A DNA stretch of 64,000 bases, from NCBI RefSeq assembly GCF_905475345.1, contig NC_066588.1:5842501-5906500 (forward strand), in the 5' to 3' direction. The notes under the pieces were generated by a model. It was given only the letters and a program-made list of their open reading frames with translations, was not told the DNA's origin and made no database searches. Made by a program: the position numbers and the translations under genes. Origin of the DNA: Vespula vulgaris (lineage: Eukaryota; Arthropoda; Insecta; Hymenoptera; Vespidae). Positions 23,973 through 35,317 of the stretch are shown here, one piece after another. Within the stretch, counting starts at the first letter, position 1. Each line of letters opens with the position of its first letter.

Positions 23973-25059
23973 GTTCTTGCAGAGAACCAACCAACCACCA
24001 TCGCGAACCGTGACCACCGCGAGCCGCACTGCCGCGGCTTTTGGTTTCGCGTTTTAACGCGTTGCCATGAGTGCGGAACGTACATCGTACGTAGCGTGTA
24101 CATTTTTTGAAAGTCCTTCTCTATTACAACGCAAAATCACGACAGAATTTTTTTCGAATGAATATACGAACCGGAAATATTTCTTTTTTACAATGATTAT
24201 TTCAGTCATCAAGATCTTCCGAGCTTCGTTTGAATTGTACTTATTTGTATACGATGAATATATATATATATGTATGTATATATACACAGACATATACATA
24301 TTATAGGTGTACACATAATTGTGATACACTCGAATTCAATCGAATCGCGTAATCAACGCGAATTACCTACTGGAAATTCGAGGACGTTTAATTGGCACAT
24401 GTTTTTTACGATTTCACGAGTACCACTACCATTCCAACATTCTCATCGATGCGGTGAATAAAGTTTGTTGTGAACGCTTTTCTTTTTTTATTTTTCGTCT
24501 TCTTCCTTTTTTTTTTTATTTCGTAATGGTGATGCTAGTAGTGGTGGTCTACTCCCTCTTGGCAAATATATCACGTTAGATTAAGCAAATCCCGGTATTA
24601 TAGTACGCTCGTTCGTCCGTTCGGACGTGGTAATCGTTTTACGCGAACCTAACTGCATCTCATCGTTAACGTCGTTAACTCAACATCGTGTTAGCGTCGA
24701 TAACGAGGAAACTTCCTGACGATCGAACGACGAGGATATATCCTAAAAATATTAGAACGAAATATGAGATACGGGATGGAATACGAACGAAAGTGTATAC
24801 GTTCTGATTTCTTCGATGATAAACAACTTTTATTAGTACCTATAAAGTAAAACAAAAAAAAAGAGAAAAGAAAAGAAGTAGAAAAATCTTTCACCTTTCT
24901 TGATTGTTTAGAGCTTCGAATAATAAAATTATCAAACACTCCGTATAAAAGCTCAATGATTGAGACAAAAAGAAGGGAACAAGAAAAAAAATTCTTTCAT
25001 TTACAAAGATAATTATCGAGTCTGTTGATATAAAACAAAATAAAGGATAAAAAGGTGGG

Positions 25060-25480
25060 GGTAGAGTCCATATGGCATGGGTACGCTTTGGTATACACAT
25101 TGCGCAAGATTCGCGGAGAATCTCGCGTTAAATTTGCACTGGCTGGCAATCAGCCGCCATTCTAGCGGCGTTGCGCCACCGTTACGTGCTACGCTTACCT
25201 ACGTTATTACGTGAATATGTGACCACCACTTGCACCAACACACCTTGTACCACGTAATAGTACGATGGCGTTTCTCTTGGTGTCCTTTCCAACCCTTTTC
25301 TCTGTCTCTATCTCTTTCTCTCTTTCTTCCTCTCGGTCAGCATCGTGGTCTAGACAACACGTACGCATCGGAGGAGCCTCGGCCTTAATTAGGCCCCTAC
25401 ACGTCGCTCCGACCGTTCCATTTGCATCCACCTCTTGGGGTTCCTACTTTAAGACTATTAAAAAATACCAGGGCTAATCC
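25060..25480. promoter_or_regulatory. Complex island with TAATTA-cored palindrome
   Basis: Mostly repeat-free DNA, interrupted only by a pyrimidine run (25290-25335). Contains a short inverted repeat GGCCTTAATTAGGCC (25381-25395) with a TAATTA core of homeodomain type, and a short GCCGC/GCGGC hairpin near 25153. A plus frame crossing it (25265-25477) is led by the pyrimidine run. Conserved enhancer-like DNA is a reasonable guess. Confidence 0.2.
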
Positions 25481-27142
25481 TTTCGGAACGCGGCTGACTC
25501 TACTACGTGCGCTACTTTGAAACGACGATCCGTTTTAAGGAACACTTTTTTCTTTTCTTTTCTTTCCTTTTTTTTTTATTACATCAATAGAAGCATTTTT
25601 GTGAAGATTTCCATATCGAAGAAATATTGTTTTCTCATATACAAGACGATTCATTTTTTTTTGCATCTTTTATATTTGAGAGAAATCGACGAATATAAAT
25701 CAAGAGACGAAGAACATAAGGAATTTTACGGTTTTAACGCTATTGCAAAAATAATTTTCTTTCTTTTTTTTTTTTGTTAAAATTACGACGATAATGTAAC
25801 GAGTCTCTTGCAAATTCTCATGAAATTAAACGCTAATTCCAGAGGCTCGATAATGTCACACATTCGACGTTCCGACATTTTCCAAATGAATCGCGTTATC
25901 CTATCGCACGATGAATTATAATATATAATACATATGTATATATATTTATATATGTATATATATATATCTACCTACACATAATTAGTGTAAAATTCGAATC
26001 GAAAGAGCATCATGATGTTGGATACATTAACGCTCTCATGACATCCATTATGACCTCGGCGATGATATTACGGATGTGAGAGTGCATCGATGTAATTCTT
26101 CAAAGAGATAACTCGAAACCATCTTCCAATCCGTGAAAAAGAAAGAAAGGAAAAAAAAAATCACATTGCTCGATACCCGAAAAATCCACCATACAGATAG
26201 GTTTCTACTGAAAGCTTTTAAGGCAATAGGATCGAATGAAATCAAAGCGATTCCATTGGCCAAGTTAATCGTCTTGAAAGGGCTCGTGTACTATCCCTTT
26301 TACGTTGTACATACACTTAGGGTTTACATGTACATATATATAGATATATATGTATGTATGTATATATATGTAAAGATAGATTTCGTCCATTTAGAAAATC
26401 GAGAAAAAAAATCAAATATAGAGGCAAATTTCGTGCAAACGCATTCGTTACATTCTTTGATAAATCGTTGTAAACTATGAGATAAAAAGGGAACGATTAG
26501 AAGAAGGATGGAAATACTTATGAAAAGAACGACGTCACGTAAGATATACATACGTTTTACGAAAGGTATGGCTTCCTTTACAACGTCTATAAAGCGATAG
26601 CACGGAATATAGACGACTCGAAGTGCCAGCACTTTTCATAGAAGAGAAGAGAAACGCTGGAGGAGAGAAGCACCAGGATCCTTCTTCCTTCTATGTGAAA
26701 GGATGTGGCTTACCAAAGGACCTACACGAGTGAACATTTTCTTTCTCTCTCTTTCTCTCTCTCTCTTTCTGTTCCATCTTTACTACGCCTTATTTTTCTC
26801 TTCCCCCGCAATCACGTCTTCCAAGTAGCGCTTCTCGAAAGGCACTCTCTTATTTGCAACATTCGCGATACGTTTTCGCTTGAGCATGCTCTCTTTCTCT
26901 CTCTCTCTGTCTCTCTCTCTCTTTCTTTCTCTCTCTCGTCGCCTATAATTGAAGAATATTGCCCCGCAAGACTCGCAAATGGAACGCGACTCTAATTTCA
27001 TTATCCGAGGCCGAGACATATTCCGACGTTCGCCACAAAGGAATACCTTAACCACGCTGACTCGTCTACCGCTTCGCCTATTGGATTATGAGTACGGTAC
27101 TCGAGTATGAGGAGGAAAAAGAGAAAGAGGAAGAGAAAAGGA

Positions 27143-27172
27143 GAGAGAGGGAGAGAGAGAGAGAGAGAGAGA
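27143..27172. repeat. (AG)n microsatellite within A/G-rich DNA
   Basis: AG run with GGG and AAAG interruptions, part of a purine-rich stretch from about 27108 to 27200. Confidence 0.93.
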
Positions 27173-28515
27173 AAGAGAAAGAAAGAAAGAGAAAAGAAGA
27201 GAACGACGACTGTTGGAAAGTATATTCCATGAGAAAAGCGTAAGAAGGTATGGTTAAAAGGGATATTTTAATAAAAGAAAAAAAAAGAACAAAAAAAAGT
27301 ACACAAAGAACAAAAAAAAAAGATAATAAAACAAAACAAAAAGAGTGTCAAGACCCATTGAACGGATTATCGATCGGTTCATTATACATACATACATACA
27401 TACATATATGAGAAAATGCATAAATTTACGATACTTCTTCGAAAATAATTATTTTCAAGGGAAAATGCGTTTGAAAAGGTTATTGAAGAGTTATTGAAAA
27501 TCACGGAAAGTTATGATGGCGACCGTAGCGAAGTTGAAAATATTAAATACAGATGACAGGAAGGCATGACGTTTTGTAATAACGGTCGGGAAAATTTTGC
27601 TATAACAGAATTTTCTAATCGAACCCGCCAAATCGAGTTTTTCGTTTCAACAAAAAATATCATCTACTCGATCGTAAATTTTTAAACGATGATCGTACTT
27701 GATAATCGATTATACTAGAAACTCTCATCGAGATTCATAAATCGTTAGAACCCGAAGGAAATCCTTTTCCTTCGATCCTATTCTTTTCTTTTCTCACTTT
27801 ATATTATAGTCCTCCCCTTACTCTTTCCCCTTTTTCTCTTCTCTCTCTCTCTCTCTCTCTTACCGTTCTTCCAGCACTATCTTTTAAACGCTCTTTCAAC
27901 AGAGAGTAGACGCGACTGGCCCGACCATAAAGTTGCGAATCGATACCTTTCTCTGTTCGACAAAGAGGCTATTTGCCGTATTACCAAAGCTATATAGCGA
28001 TCCTTCCGAAACGACCTGTAGTATTAACCTTTCTCTCTACGGTACTCTTACAGACTTCCTGCTCGATTTCACCTTCGGTAAATACTTTTAGCCTGGGGCT
28101 CGCCTCACCGGAGAAAGCTCTTTTTCTCTCTTTCTCTCTGTCAGATAACGTCTAACAATTAAGTTGGACGCGTCCGCGACGTAGGATCGACGTTGGAGAT
28201 GCGAAAGATTTATCAGAAGTAATGTAACGAAGAAGCTACTCCATTTTCTAATCAATTTTTTACTAGTCAGATAAATATTGAACCATTTAACCAGTTAACT
28301 AAATTAGATGTCATTCTTCTCAACGAGAAAAGAAATAGCGTTATCGTTTCCATTAAAATAATCTCGGTTGAAATTTTACTTCGGATGCACTTATGGTTGA
28401 CCTTTTCCACTGGAAACATGAAATCTCAATTCGATCGCTGATCACTGTCATCGTATATAAAAGAGAAAGAAAGTCAAGCGAAAAGATAAAGAAAGTTGTT
28501 TCCTAAGATTTAATT

Positions 28516-28519
<4 letters not shown>

Positions 28520-28562
<43 letters not shown>
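28520..28562. repeat. (TA)n microsatellite
   Basis: About 21 copies followed by CACACATG. Confidence 0.97.
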
Positions 28563-28569
<7 letters not shown>

Positions 28570-28916
28570 GCCATAGGAATATGTATGGCGACGATGATGC
28601 GATCATACGAGCCACGAATTCGGACATTTACACGCATTTAACCCTTTGACAAGCGGAAACACGCACGGCAAATCAGAATCGGCGAGAATGCGCGTACCCG
28701 TGTGGTACAAGCCCCTGTTCCTCCCACCATCGCCACCATCGCCACTACTCCCCATTCCTCCTTCACCTCTCTTCTCTCAGCACACCACGCACGAATTCGA
28801 GGCATGCATCGCCATCCAATTATCGCAGCTCGCTGACGCTAATTTTGGCCATTCAGATATCATTTCATCCGTCAATGGTACCCTGATTACCAATTGTATA
28901 ACTCCTTTTTTTACGT

Positions 28917-28917
<1 letters not shown>

Positions 28918-28947
<30 letters not shown>

Positions 28948-29055
28948 ATCTATCTCTGTCTTACTCGTATACTCATTCACACAAAATACAGAGAGAAGGA
29001 GATAGATAGATAGATAGATAGATAGAGAAAGAGAGGGAGAGAGAGAGAGAGAGAC
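28918..29055. repeat. Inverted CT/AG tract pair with TATC/GATA units
   Basis: A CT tract with ATCTATCT (28918-28960) is followed, 30 bases later, by AG and six GATA units (28990-29055). The two halves are approximate reverse complements, so the piece could fold into a long hairpin. Confidence 0.9.
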
Positions 29056-29402
29056 ACGTGTGCTAAAGCTCGTCATAGTCATATAGCGTAGATAGACACG
29101 CGTCTGTCCTCTCTCGCGTACAATAGCGGCTTTCGAAGCGATCGTGCGGTCGAAGTGCGACGATTGCACTCCATCACCATAATATGCTTCGGCGGTTGGC
29201 TGTCAATTTTGCAGCTTGCGGTCGTAAACACGGGTATTCCATTCGGGAGAAAATATTCTGATATTCGGTATGTCCCAACGATGATCAAGACAACGAAGAT
29301 GTCAACTGTCGTGATTATTAATTATACGGTCGTATGTTTGTATGCGAGAGTATGTATGAATTTATTTTTATTTTGATAATATTTGGACTCGAACGTCTAT
29401 TG

Positions 29403-29501
29403 TGTAGACTTACGTTTTGGTTTTTCTGCTCTTACGTACTCTCCGTTGTATCGTACAGACTTATATTTTGATTTTTTCTGGTCTTACTCCATCGCGTATC
29501 G
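29403..29501. repeat. Decayed 48-51 bp tandem duplication
   Basis: Two adjacent units share AGACTTA, ATTTTG or GTTTTG, TTTTTCTG, TCTTAC and GTATCG in the same order, with scattered substitutions and a 3-base length difference. Confidence 0.75.
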
Positions 29502-29959
29502 ATGAGTCAAATCGTAGCAGAGACAACATCGTACGGGTAAGTCTAAACTTTAATTTCGTTTCTCTTCGATTACTTTTAAATTAATTCTATATATGCGTAC
29601 ATATATATTTTTTTATTTGATCTAGATTATCGTTAATCGTATATCAAACTAATAATTCTTTTAGAATATAATTTTCATAGCATATAAATTCGTTCGGAAA
29701 ATGAAACGATTACCTTGAAATCGATGAAATAATCAAGTGATTTTTTTTCTCTTTTTCAACATCGTCCTCGAAACGTTAAATTCTATAATTTAGTTTATTA
29801 TTTACGATTCTCTTCGAATAATATCATCAATATTAAAAATGATAAGCGAAAGGGCACATACGATGGATTCAACGAACTCGAGCAAGTTAGTACGGTTAGT
29901 AGAGCACTATTAGTACTACTTTTATCGCGATCACCGCGAAAGGGTTAATGTCGTGTAAT

Positions 29960-30250
29960 ATGCCGTCCTTAAATTAATAAAAGCCACGCGAACATTTTAT
30001 TAGGTAGCTGTGGCAGCGAGGTGTATGATAAAATTATGGCTACCAAACCGAGCTTTTTGTGGCGGACTTTCCGGTCATCGCCCAATAAGCCCGAAGACAC
30101 AATTGATAAGGCAAGTGGAAAATTAGTTCCTCCCTCGTAATTTTAGAAGCGTTGTCGCGAGAGCTCTCGGAAATGGCTGCCGTCCATGTTACCATTAACG
30201 CATCATCCAAAAATGATCGTCGGACCCATAAAATTACCATTTTCACGAAC
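29960..30250. promoter_or_regulatory. Complex island, likely best conserved-element candidate of the middle third
   Basis: About 290 bases with no simple repeat, in otherwise AT-rich DNA. Contains ATTAATAAAAG, CATTTTATTAGG, CCCATAAAATTACC and other AT-cored homeodomain-like words among GC-richer sequence. A minus frame of 70 codons (30040-30252) crosses it but has no recognised family. Confidence 0.25.
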
Positions 30251-30754
30251 ATGAGATTAGCAATTGAAATAAATGTATTTTAGGTATACGTACGTATATT
30301 CAAATCATATCGCACAATTAAGATTTCGACGGATTTATTAGAAAAGCGATCTTAAATGATTATACATCGATTATATTACGTAGTAATAATGTATCACGCA
30401 GGTCACTTTCATACGTCGGTAATAACATTTGTGAAAAAACAAAATAAATTTTTATTGATCGAACAAACAATGTTTTCTTAACGAATAATCTCGAAACAGT
30501 AAACAACAAAGAAGACAAAGTCGACTTCCTGGCGTTCCCATGGATGACTCACATTTATCTTTCTATTAATTCATTTTTATTTTATTTACGGTCGTAATTC
30601 CGGCGCGTTCCGACCATTACAAACAGAGGAGAATGAGCGAACGAGCGAGCGAACGAGCACCGGCGTTTATGTTGTCGACAGTCAGTCGGAATTCTATTGC
30701 GTATGCACGCGGATTTACCTAACATGCGCCTTTCCTTTCGTTCATACACTTCAT

Positions 30755-30797
30755 GAGGAAGAAGAGGAAGAGGAAGAGGAAGAGGAAGAGGAAGAGA
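30755..30797. repeat. (AGGAAG)n hexanucleotide tract
   Basis: About 7 copies of AGGAAG in a purine-only stretch. On the minus strand it reads as Leu-Pro or Phe-Leu runs. Confidence 0.94.
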
Positions 30798-31430
30798 AGA
30801 GAAAGAGGGAAACAAATATGGTAATGCGTTCGTGGAAAAAGGTATTCGCGAATAGTCTGTCTCTCTTTCTTTCTCTCTCGAAATACGAAGCTTGCGAGGC
30901 TGGACGAATCTTTCCTGAGTCGAACCAATCGAAACGATTAAATGTATACTATGAATAGTAAAAATATGCTTTTTGAAACTAGACTCAATGAGAATAGATT
31001 CTTCCTTTTCTCTTTTTTTGTTTTTTTATATATATAAAATCTCATCACTCGTCTGACGTAAATTTTTGTAAAAAAAACTGCAACCGCGTGTAATAATTTC
31101 CTTGGAAATTTGTCTTTTATATGCTTTCATTAGAACTTTTCCGGATTCTTTTATTCGGATTACGAATATCAGAAGACATTTTTTGCTTGGGAACAAAAGT
31201 TAGGAAGAACAAATTTTGTATGTTATCGAACGTCGTAAAAGTAATACATAAACGATACCATTAGGATACTTTTAATTAATGGAAGTTTCTTGTATGGAAT
31301 AAAATGACGATAAGGTCGATAAATTTATGTTCCTATTTCATGATCCATATATACATATATTCATCATATTACTTATACAATAGATGTAGTATTTAGTCGA
31401 TTTGGAGAAAGAAACGAACGTCGAGATATT

Positions 31431-31910
31431 ACCGAAGCTATTATCCTAATCGACGTTCGTGATAGAGGCGATGAAGGTTTACGTGGAGTTATCCACCCAA
31501 CGCGAAACCCATCAACGTGCCCAGCACCGTTCGTGAATGTTCACGTGGTACGATTAGGTCAGATGATCCGTAGCGAAATATTCCCGCTTCCAATCGTTTC
31601 TCCACGGGCACGAGTAAACCAGATGGGTTGGTTTGGTTTGCGAAATCCTTGCCTAATGCACCTACCAACGGATTTCAAAGCTGTGGGACGTAAGGATAGG
31701 ATGATAGTAGATGGATGCTGATGGTAGTAGTATTGGAAGTGATAGTGGTGGTGGTAGTGGCAATGGTGGTGATGGTGGCGGTTGGTCTCTACTTAATCGG
31801 AGATTCACGGGCCATCTGTCGTTGTTCGCCTATCCCCCTCTTAAAAAGGCGCGACGAGTTCCTTTAGAGGACTTATGTTAACGAGAAGACTGTCAAATCA
31901 TATTTTCATA
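31431..31910. other. Complex stretch with (GGT)n and a small Gly-rich frame
   Basis: 31440-31700 is repeat-free; 31700-31790 is a degenerate GGT/AGT tract. A 56-codon plus frame (31711-31881) starts with ATG in the repeat, reads Gly/Ser-rich, then continues through repeat-free DNA with SLLNRRFTGHLSLFAYPP and a basic KKARR cluster before TAA. It may be chance. Confidence 0.3.
31711..31881 (+). other. Small Gly-rich open frame, 56 codons
   Basis: ATG at 31711, stop TAA at 31879-31881. Residues 1-24 are Gly/Ser/Asp-rich because of the GGT repeat; residues 25-56 are not repeat-derived and include a Pro-Leu-Lys-Lys-Ala-Arg-Arg cluster that resembles a nuclear localisation signal. No promoter or splice site supports it. 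Confidence 0.1.
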
Positions 31911-32261
31911 ACGAAAGATCTCTCGCTTTGTCTCTTTATTCATGGTTTATCCAGCGGAAAGTGAGTATTCGTCACGTAGAGTAGAAAAAGAAATTTCTTT
32001 CGATTTTCATTGGTTGGATCAACGTGTCCGAAACGAATAAAAAAAATTAACGAGATCGTTCTCATTCTACGAATGTGAATTCTTTCCCGTAAGAATTCCT
32101 TTGAAAATTTATGTACATACATACATATTTTATATACATACATAGATAATTTTAATGTTTAAAATGATTCTTAAATAACGTTCAGTGTCGTTCTTTTCGG
32201 ATAGGGGGAAATCATTCGTGCTATTTATAAAACGATAAAATGAAACACTATGCGTATGGGT

Positions 32262-32325
32262 GACGACGACGTCGACAACGACGACGACGACGACGACGAC
32301 GACGACAACCACGATGACGACGATG
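32262..32325. repeat. (GAC)n trinucleotide tract
   Basis: GAC/CGA units with a few GTC, AAC and ATG variants. Plus-strand reading gives Asp, Arg or Thr runs. Confidence 0.95.
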
Positions 32326-32529
32326 GTACGAGACAAAACGAAATAGAATATTTAAAGGAAACGACGTTTCCTTTAGCCAACGGACTCGGTTGATGTGCCG
32401 TTTAAACATCGACTGTATTTCCATAAATTCATCCGCGAGGAGTTCCGGCATGAGAATAACGTGAAATAAAGCCAAATTAGCATAGAACGAGATATTTCGC
32501 GGTCGGCACAACGCATTCTTCTCTCTCTC

Positions 32530-32561
<32 letters not shown>

Positions 32562-33054
32562 GTTTCGTATACATGTACCAATGTTTCTCGTGTTTGTTTT
32601 CTTTGTTTTAGAAAGTTAAATGTTTTGGCTGTTAAGCCTTTGATTTCGTAAGATACTATCAAATGTATCATTTGCTTCAATTTGTATTATATAGTACATA
32701 TTTAATGGAGACATTTAATCCGATTAACATAAATTGTGTTAATAATTAAAAAATTACGAGAGAGAGAGAAAGAGAGAGAGAGAGAGAAATCTAGATCTGG
32801 CTATATTAATTAAAATGTATACACTGTTTACATTTCTCCATTATTTGTTCTTTTTTCTTATTCTCATTGACTCAATTAATATGATAAAATGAATTAATTT
32901 CTTTCATTATTACATTGAAAACTCAACTGTGTCTATTCGAATAAATACCTAGAGATATTTATTCGAGAAATTCGAGCGAACGTCATAGACGATGATTCGT
33001 TTCGCTCGTCGAATATCGGCGACAGTCGCGACGGATAATTCGAAACACCACGAG

Positions 33055-33122
33055 AACGACGACGACGATGACGACGAAGAAGACGACAATAACGACGACG
33101 ACGACGACGACGATGACGATGG
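33055..33122. repeat. (GAC)n trinucleotide tract, imperfect
   Basis: GAC/CGA units with GATGAC, GAAGAA and AATAAC interruptions. Same motif and strand as the tract 800 bases upstream. Confidence 0.94.
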
Positions 33123-33238
33123 AACGAGAGAATAAAACGAAGCACGAGAGGAAGAAGAAAGTAGAAAGGTAGAAGAAGCGACGTTCGAACGAAAACACGT
33201 CGAAACCGTCGAATATGATTTTCATCGTCGATGGAATT

Positions 33239-33276
33239 CCTGCTGCTGCTGCTGCTACTGTTACTGCCGCTACTGC
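33239..33276. repeat. (CTG)n tract, imperfect
   Basis: Five CTG copies followed by CTACTGTTACTGCCGCTACTG variants. Confidence 0.93.
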
Positions 33277-33470
33277 TAGGAGCGAACGAACGTACGAACG
33301 TTAAAAAAATCAGAGGAAAAAAGGAGAGAAAGAGGAAATAAAAGCTTTTCCTTTATGGCACGAACTTTGATCCCGGTGGCATGCCGTTGACAGCTCGTTC
33401 AATGTTTGCTTGGACGTTTGTCCAGCAGACCTGGTATTTGGTTAATCAGCGAGTTAGTTGCCCGTCCTTC

Positions 33471-33494
33471 TCTCTCTCTCTCTCTCTCTCTCTC
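33471..33494. repeat. (CT)n microsatellite
   Basis: About 12 CT copies followed by CCCTCTCGC. Confidence 0.94.
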
Positions 33495-33785
33495 CCTCTC
33501 GCAACGTTTTCTCAGTAGCATCACCCACGATCCTCCCGCGAGTCCTCACGACCGATCTCTCTCGTTGGACCGACCATGATCCGCTGTTTGGAATTTATCG
33601 AACGTGTTCGTGCGTTCACGCGTGTGGATATCTCTTTCCCTAGCAGCCCGATCCGCTTGGTAAAATGCCGAGGATTTCGATTCGGCGATTCGATCGTTTG
33701 GAAATATAGTTTATCTTGGAAATTGCGAGGAGCTTTTAGTTGGATTTAAAATGACGATTTTCGATAAACGTCAACGGAGGTAATA

Positions 33786-33788
<3 letters not shown>

Positions 33789-33831
<43 letters not shown>
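33789..33831. repeat. (AT)n microsatellite
   Basis: About 21 copies. Confidence 0.97.
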
Positions 33832-33834
<3 letters not shown>

Positions 33835-34359
33835 TGTTGCTAATCGATACAACAAAAAAAGAATTTTTCATATTGATACCATATCGGTCATTATTACCTA
33901 TAACTCTGTCAAGAATCAAAATGTTTCAAATGGTATTTAAAAATATTCCGAAGATAATCTTTTATTACATTTGCCACTGTATGGTAAAAGAAAGAAAAAG
34001 AAAAAAGAAAGAAAGAAGAAAAGGAAGAACGTAGAAGACAAACGAATAAGCGTTCACAAATAGGATCATGGGAGTGAGGCAATGTCGTCTACGTTCATGA
34101 AAACGAATCGCCTCTCGCAGTGGGATCCTTCGATGTCGCTCTGAATTACGGAGAAAGGATTTACGCGGTGATCGTGATTCGAGGAGGTATGCAAGGACGA
34201 TCTCACTAGGATCGAGAGCCAAGATTCTCTCTTTCCCTCTCTCTTTCGGTCGCTCCTGCAAATCGTCTTAATTTTAACAAATTGTAAACAACGCCAGGCA
34301 ACACTCCGTTTCAGTACTTCGGGGATAACGTAATCCGCCGACGACGGGAGCAATCTCCT

Positions 34360-34364
<5 letters not shown>

Positions 34365-34390
<26 letters not shown>

Positions 34391-34789
34391 TTATCTCTCT
34401 TGCCTGCGTATCGTTTATATCCTGCCTAGTGAGAAGCTAGGAACGAGTATATGTGTATGAGAAAGAGAGAGAGAGAGAGAGATAGAGAGATAGAGAGAAA
34501 GAGAGAGAGAGAGAGAGAGACAGAGAGTAGCGTCGTTCTAGCAACTCTCATGGTATCCCCAACCATTCCCTCTCTCTCTCTTTCTCACTCCTACTCACTT
34601 ACTCACTCGTCCTCTACCTTTCTCCCTCCTTCAGTAGAAACGATGTGTGCGCAAAGTTTGTGAGTTTGCGTAGTTAGCGTTACTTGTGCATTAATTGAGG
34701 ATTACAACAGCAACGAGATATGAGGCGGGACGTTGGTAGGTGGGCTCCGCGATATCCAGGTGGAAGGAACGAGGATTGGAGAGCGAAAC

Positions 34790-34833
<44 letters not shown>
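34365..34833. repeat. Four alternating CT/AG/CT/AG tracts
   Basis: CT at 34365-34391, AG with ATAG variants at 34460-34530, CT at about 34570-34590, and a 39-bp AG run at 34795-34833. Adjacent tracts are mutual reverse complements. Confidence 0.93.
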
Positions 34834-34836
<3 letters not shown>

Positions 34837-35317
34837 TGAACGGGTAGAATGAGATGGTCGACAAGCACCGGTACAAGCTCAGACGGCGGGCTTCGAGTCT
34901 CAAGCACACGGTAACTTTCCTAATCACCGTAGGAAGCCTCGAGGTAGTCATCCCCTCAGCCATCATACGATCCAAGTATGGTAGACACGAAAGCTCGATT
35001 AGAGATGTCGAAATCGCGTGCGCGATATGTGTTCGCAACGTTCGATGGAAATACCAAAGAAGGTACACACGTTTAAACCTGAGTTGAGATTCAATTCGGT
35101 CCATAGATTCGTCTCGTCCGTTGTCCGACTTTACACGAGAGGACCTTTCTGAAGAGGGAAACCGGATGACAAAGATCCGACCGATTTCAAAGGAGATCGC
35201 TTCGAATTGCCTCGAGAATGGAAAGAACACTCGAGGTGAACCGTCAAAAACATTCGATCTATAGCTTCGATCCTTCTTGCTGTATTGTCCTCCTCGAGAT
35301 CGTTCCCTAAAGCACAC
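34691..35317 (-). other. Long minus frame, repeat-extended, uncertain
   Basis: 208 codons. The amino-terminal 150 or so residues (about 34860-35317) are not simple-repeat derived and contain no domain I recognise. The carboxy-terminal part is a Ser-Leu run encoded by the AG tract at 34795-34833 and then unrelated sequence. The plus strand is also open for 77 codons over the same DNA. The frame could be a chance product of CGA-rich sequence plus the stop-free repeat. Confidence 0.12.

Larger units (their letters stand above)
23101..27360. other. Mixed block with a GC-rich CAG island and CT/AG tracts
   Basis: A GC-rich island with (CAG)n at 23150-23420, AG run at 23502-23521, CT-rich tract at 23919-23972, short TA runs at 24258-24293, complex sequence at 25060-25480, TA-rich runs at 25921-25968 and 26334-26371, CT tracts at 26741-26770 and 26890-26935, and AG tract at 27143-27172 followed by A-rich DNA. 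No gene recognised. Confidence 0.6.
27361..31430. other. AT-rich block with few repeats
   Basis: Contains (CATA)n at 27385-27405, CT runs at 27841-27861, (TA)n at 28520-28562, CT and AG/GATA tracts at 28918-29055, a decayed tandem pair at 29403-29501, a complex island at 29960-30250, (AGGAAG)n at 30755-30797 and AT-rich DNA to the end. No gene recognised. Confidence 0.6.
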
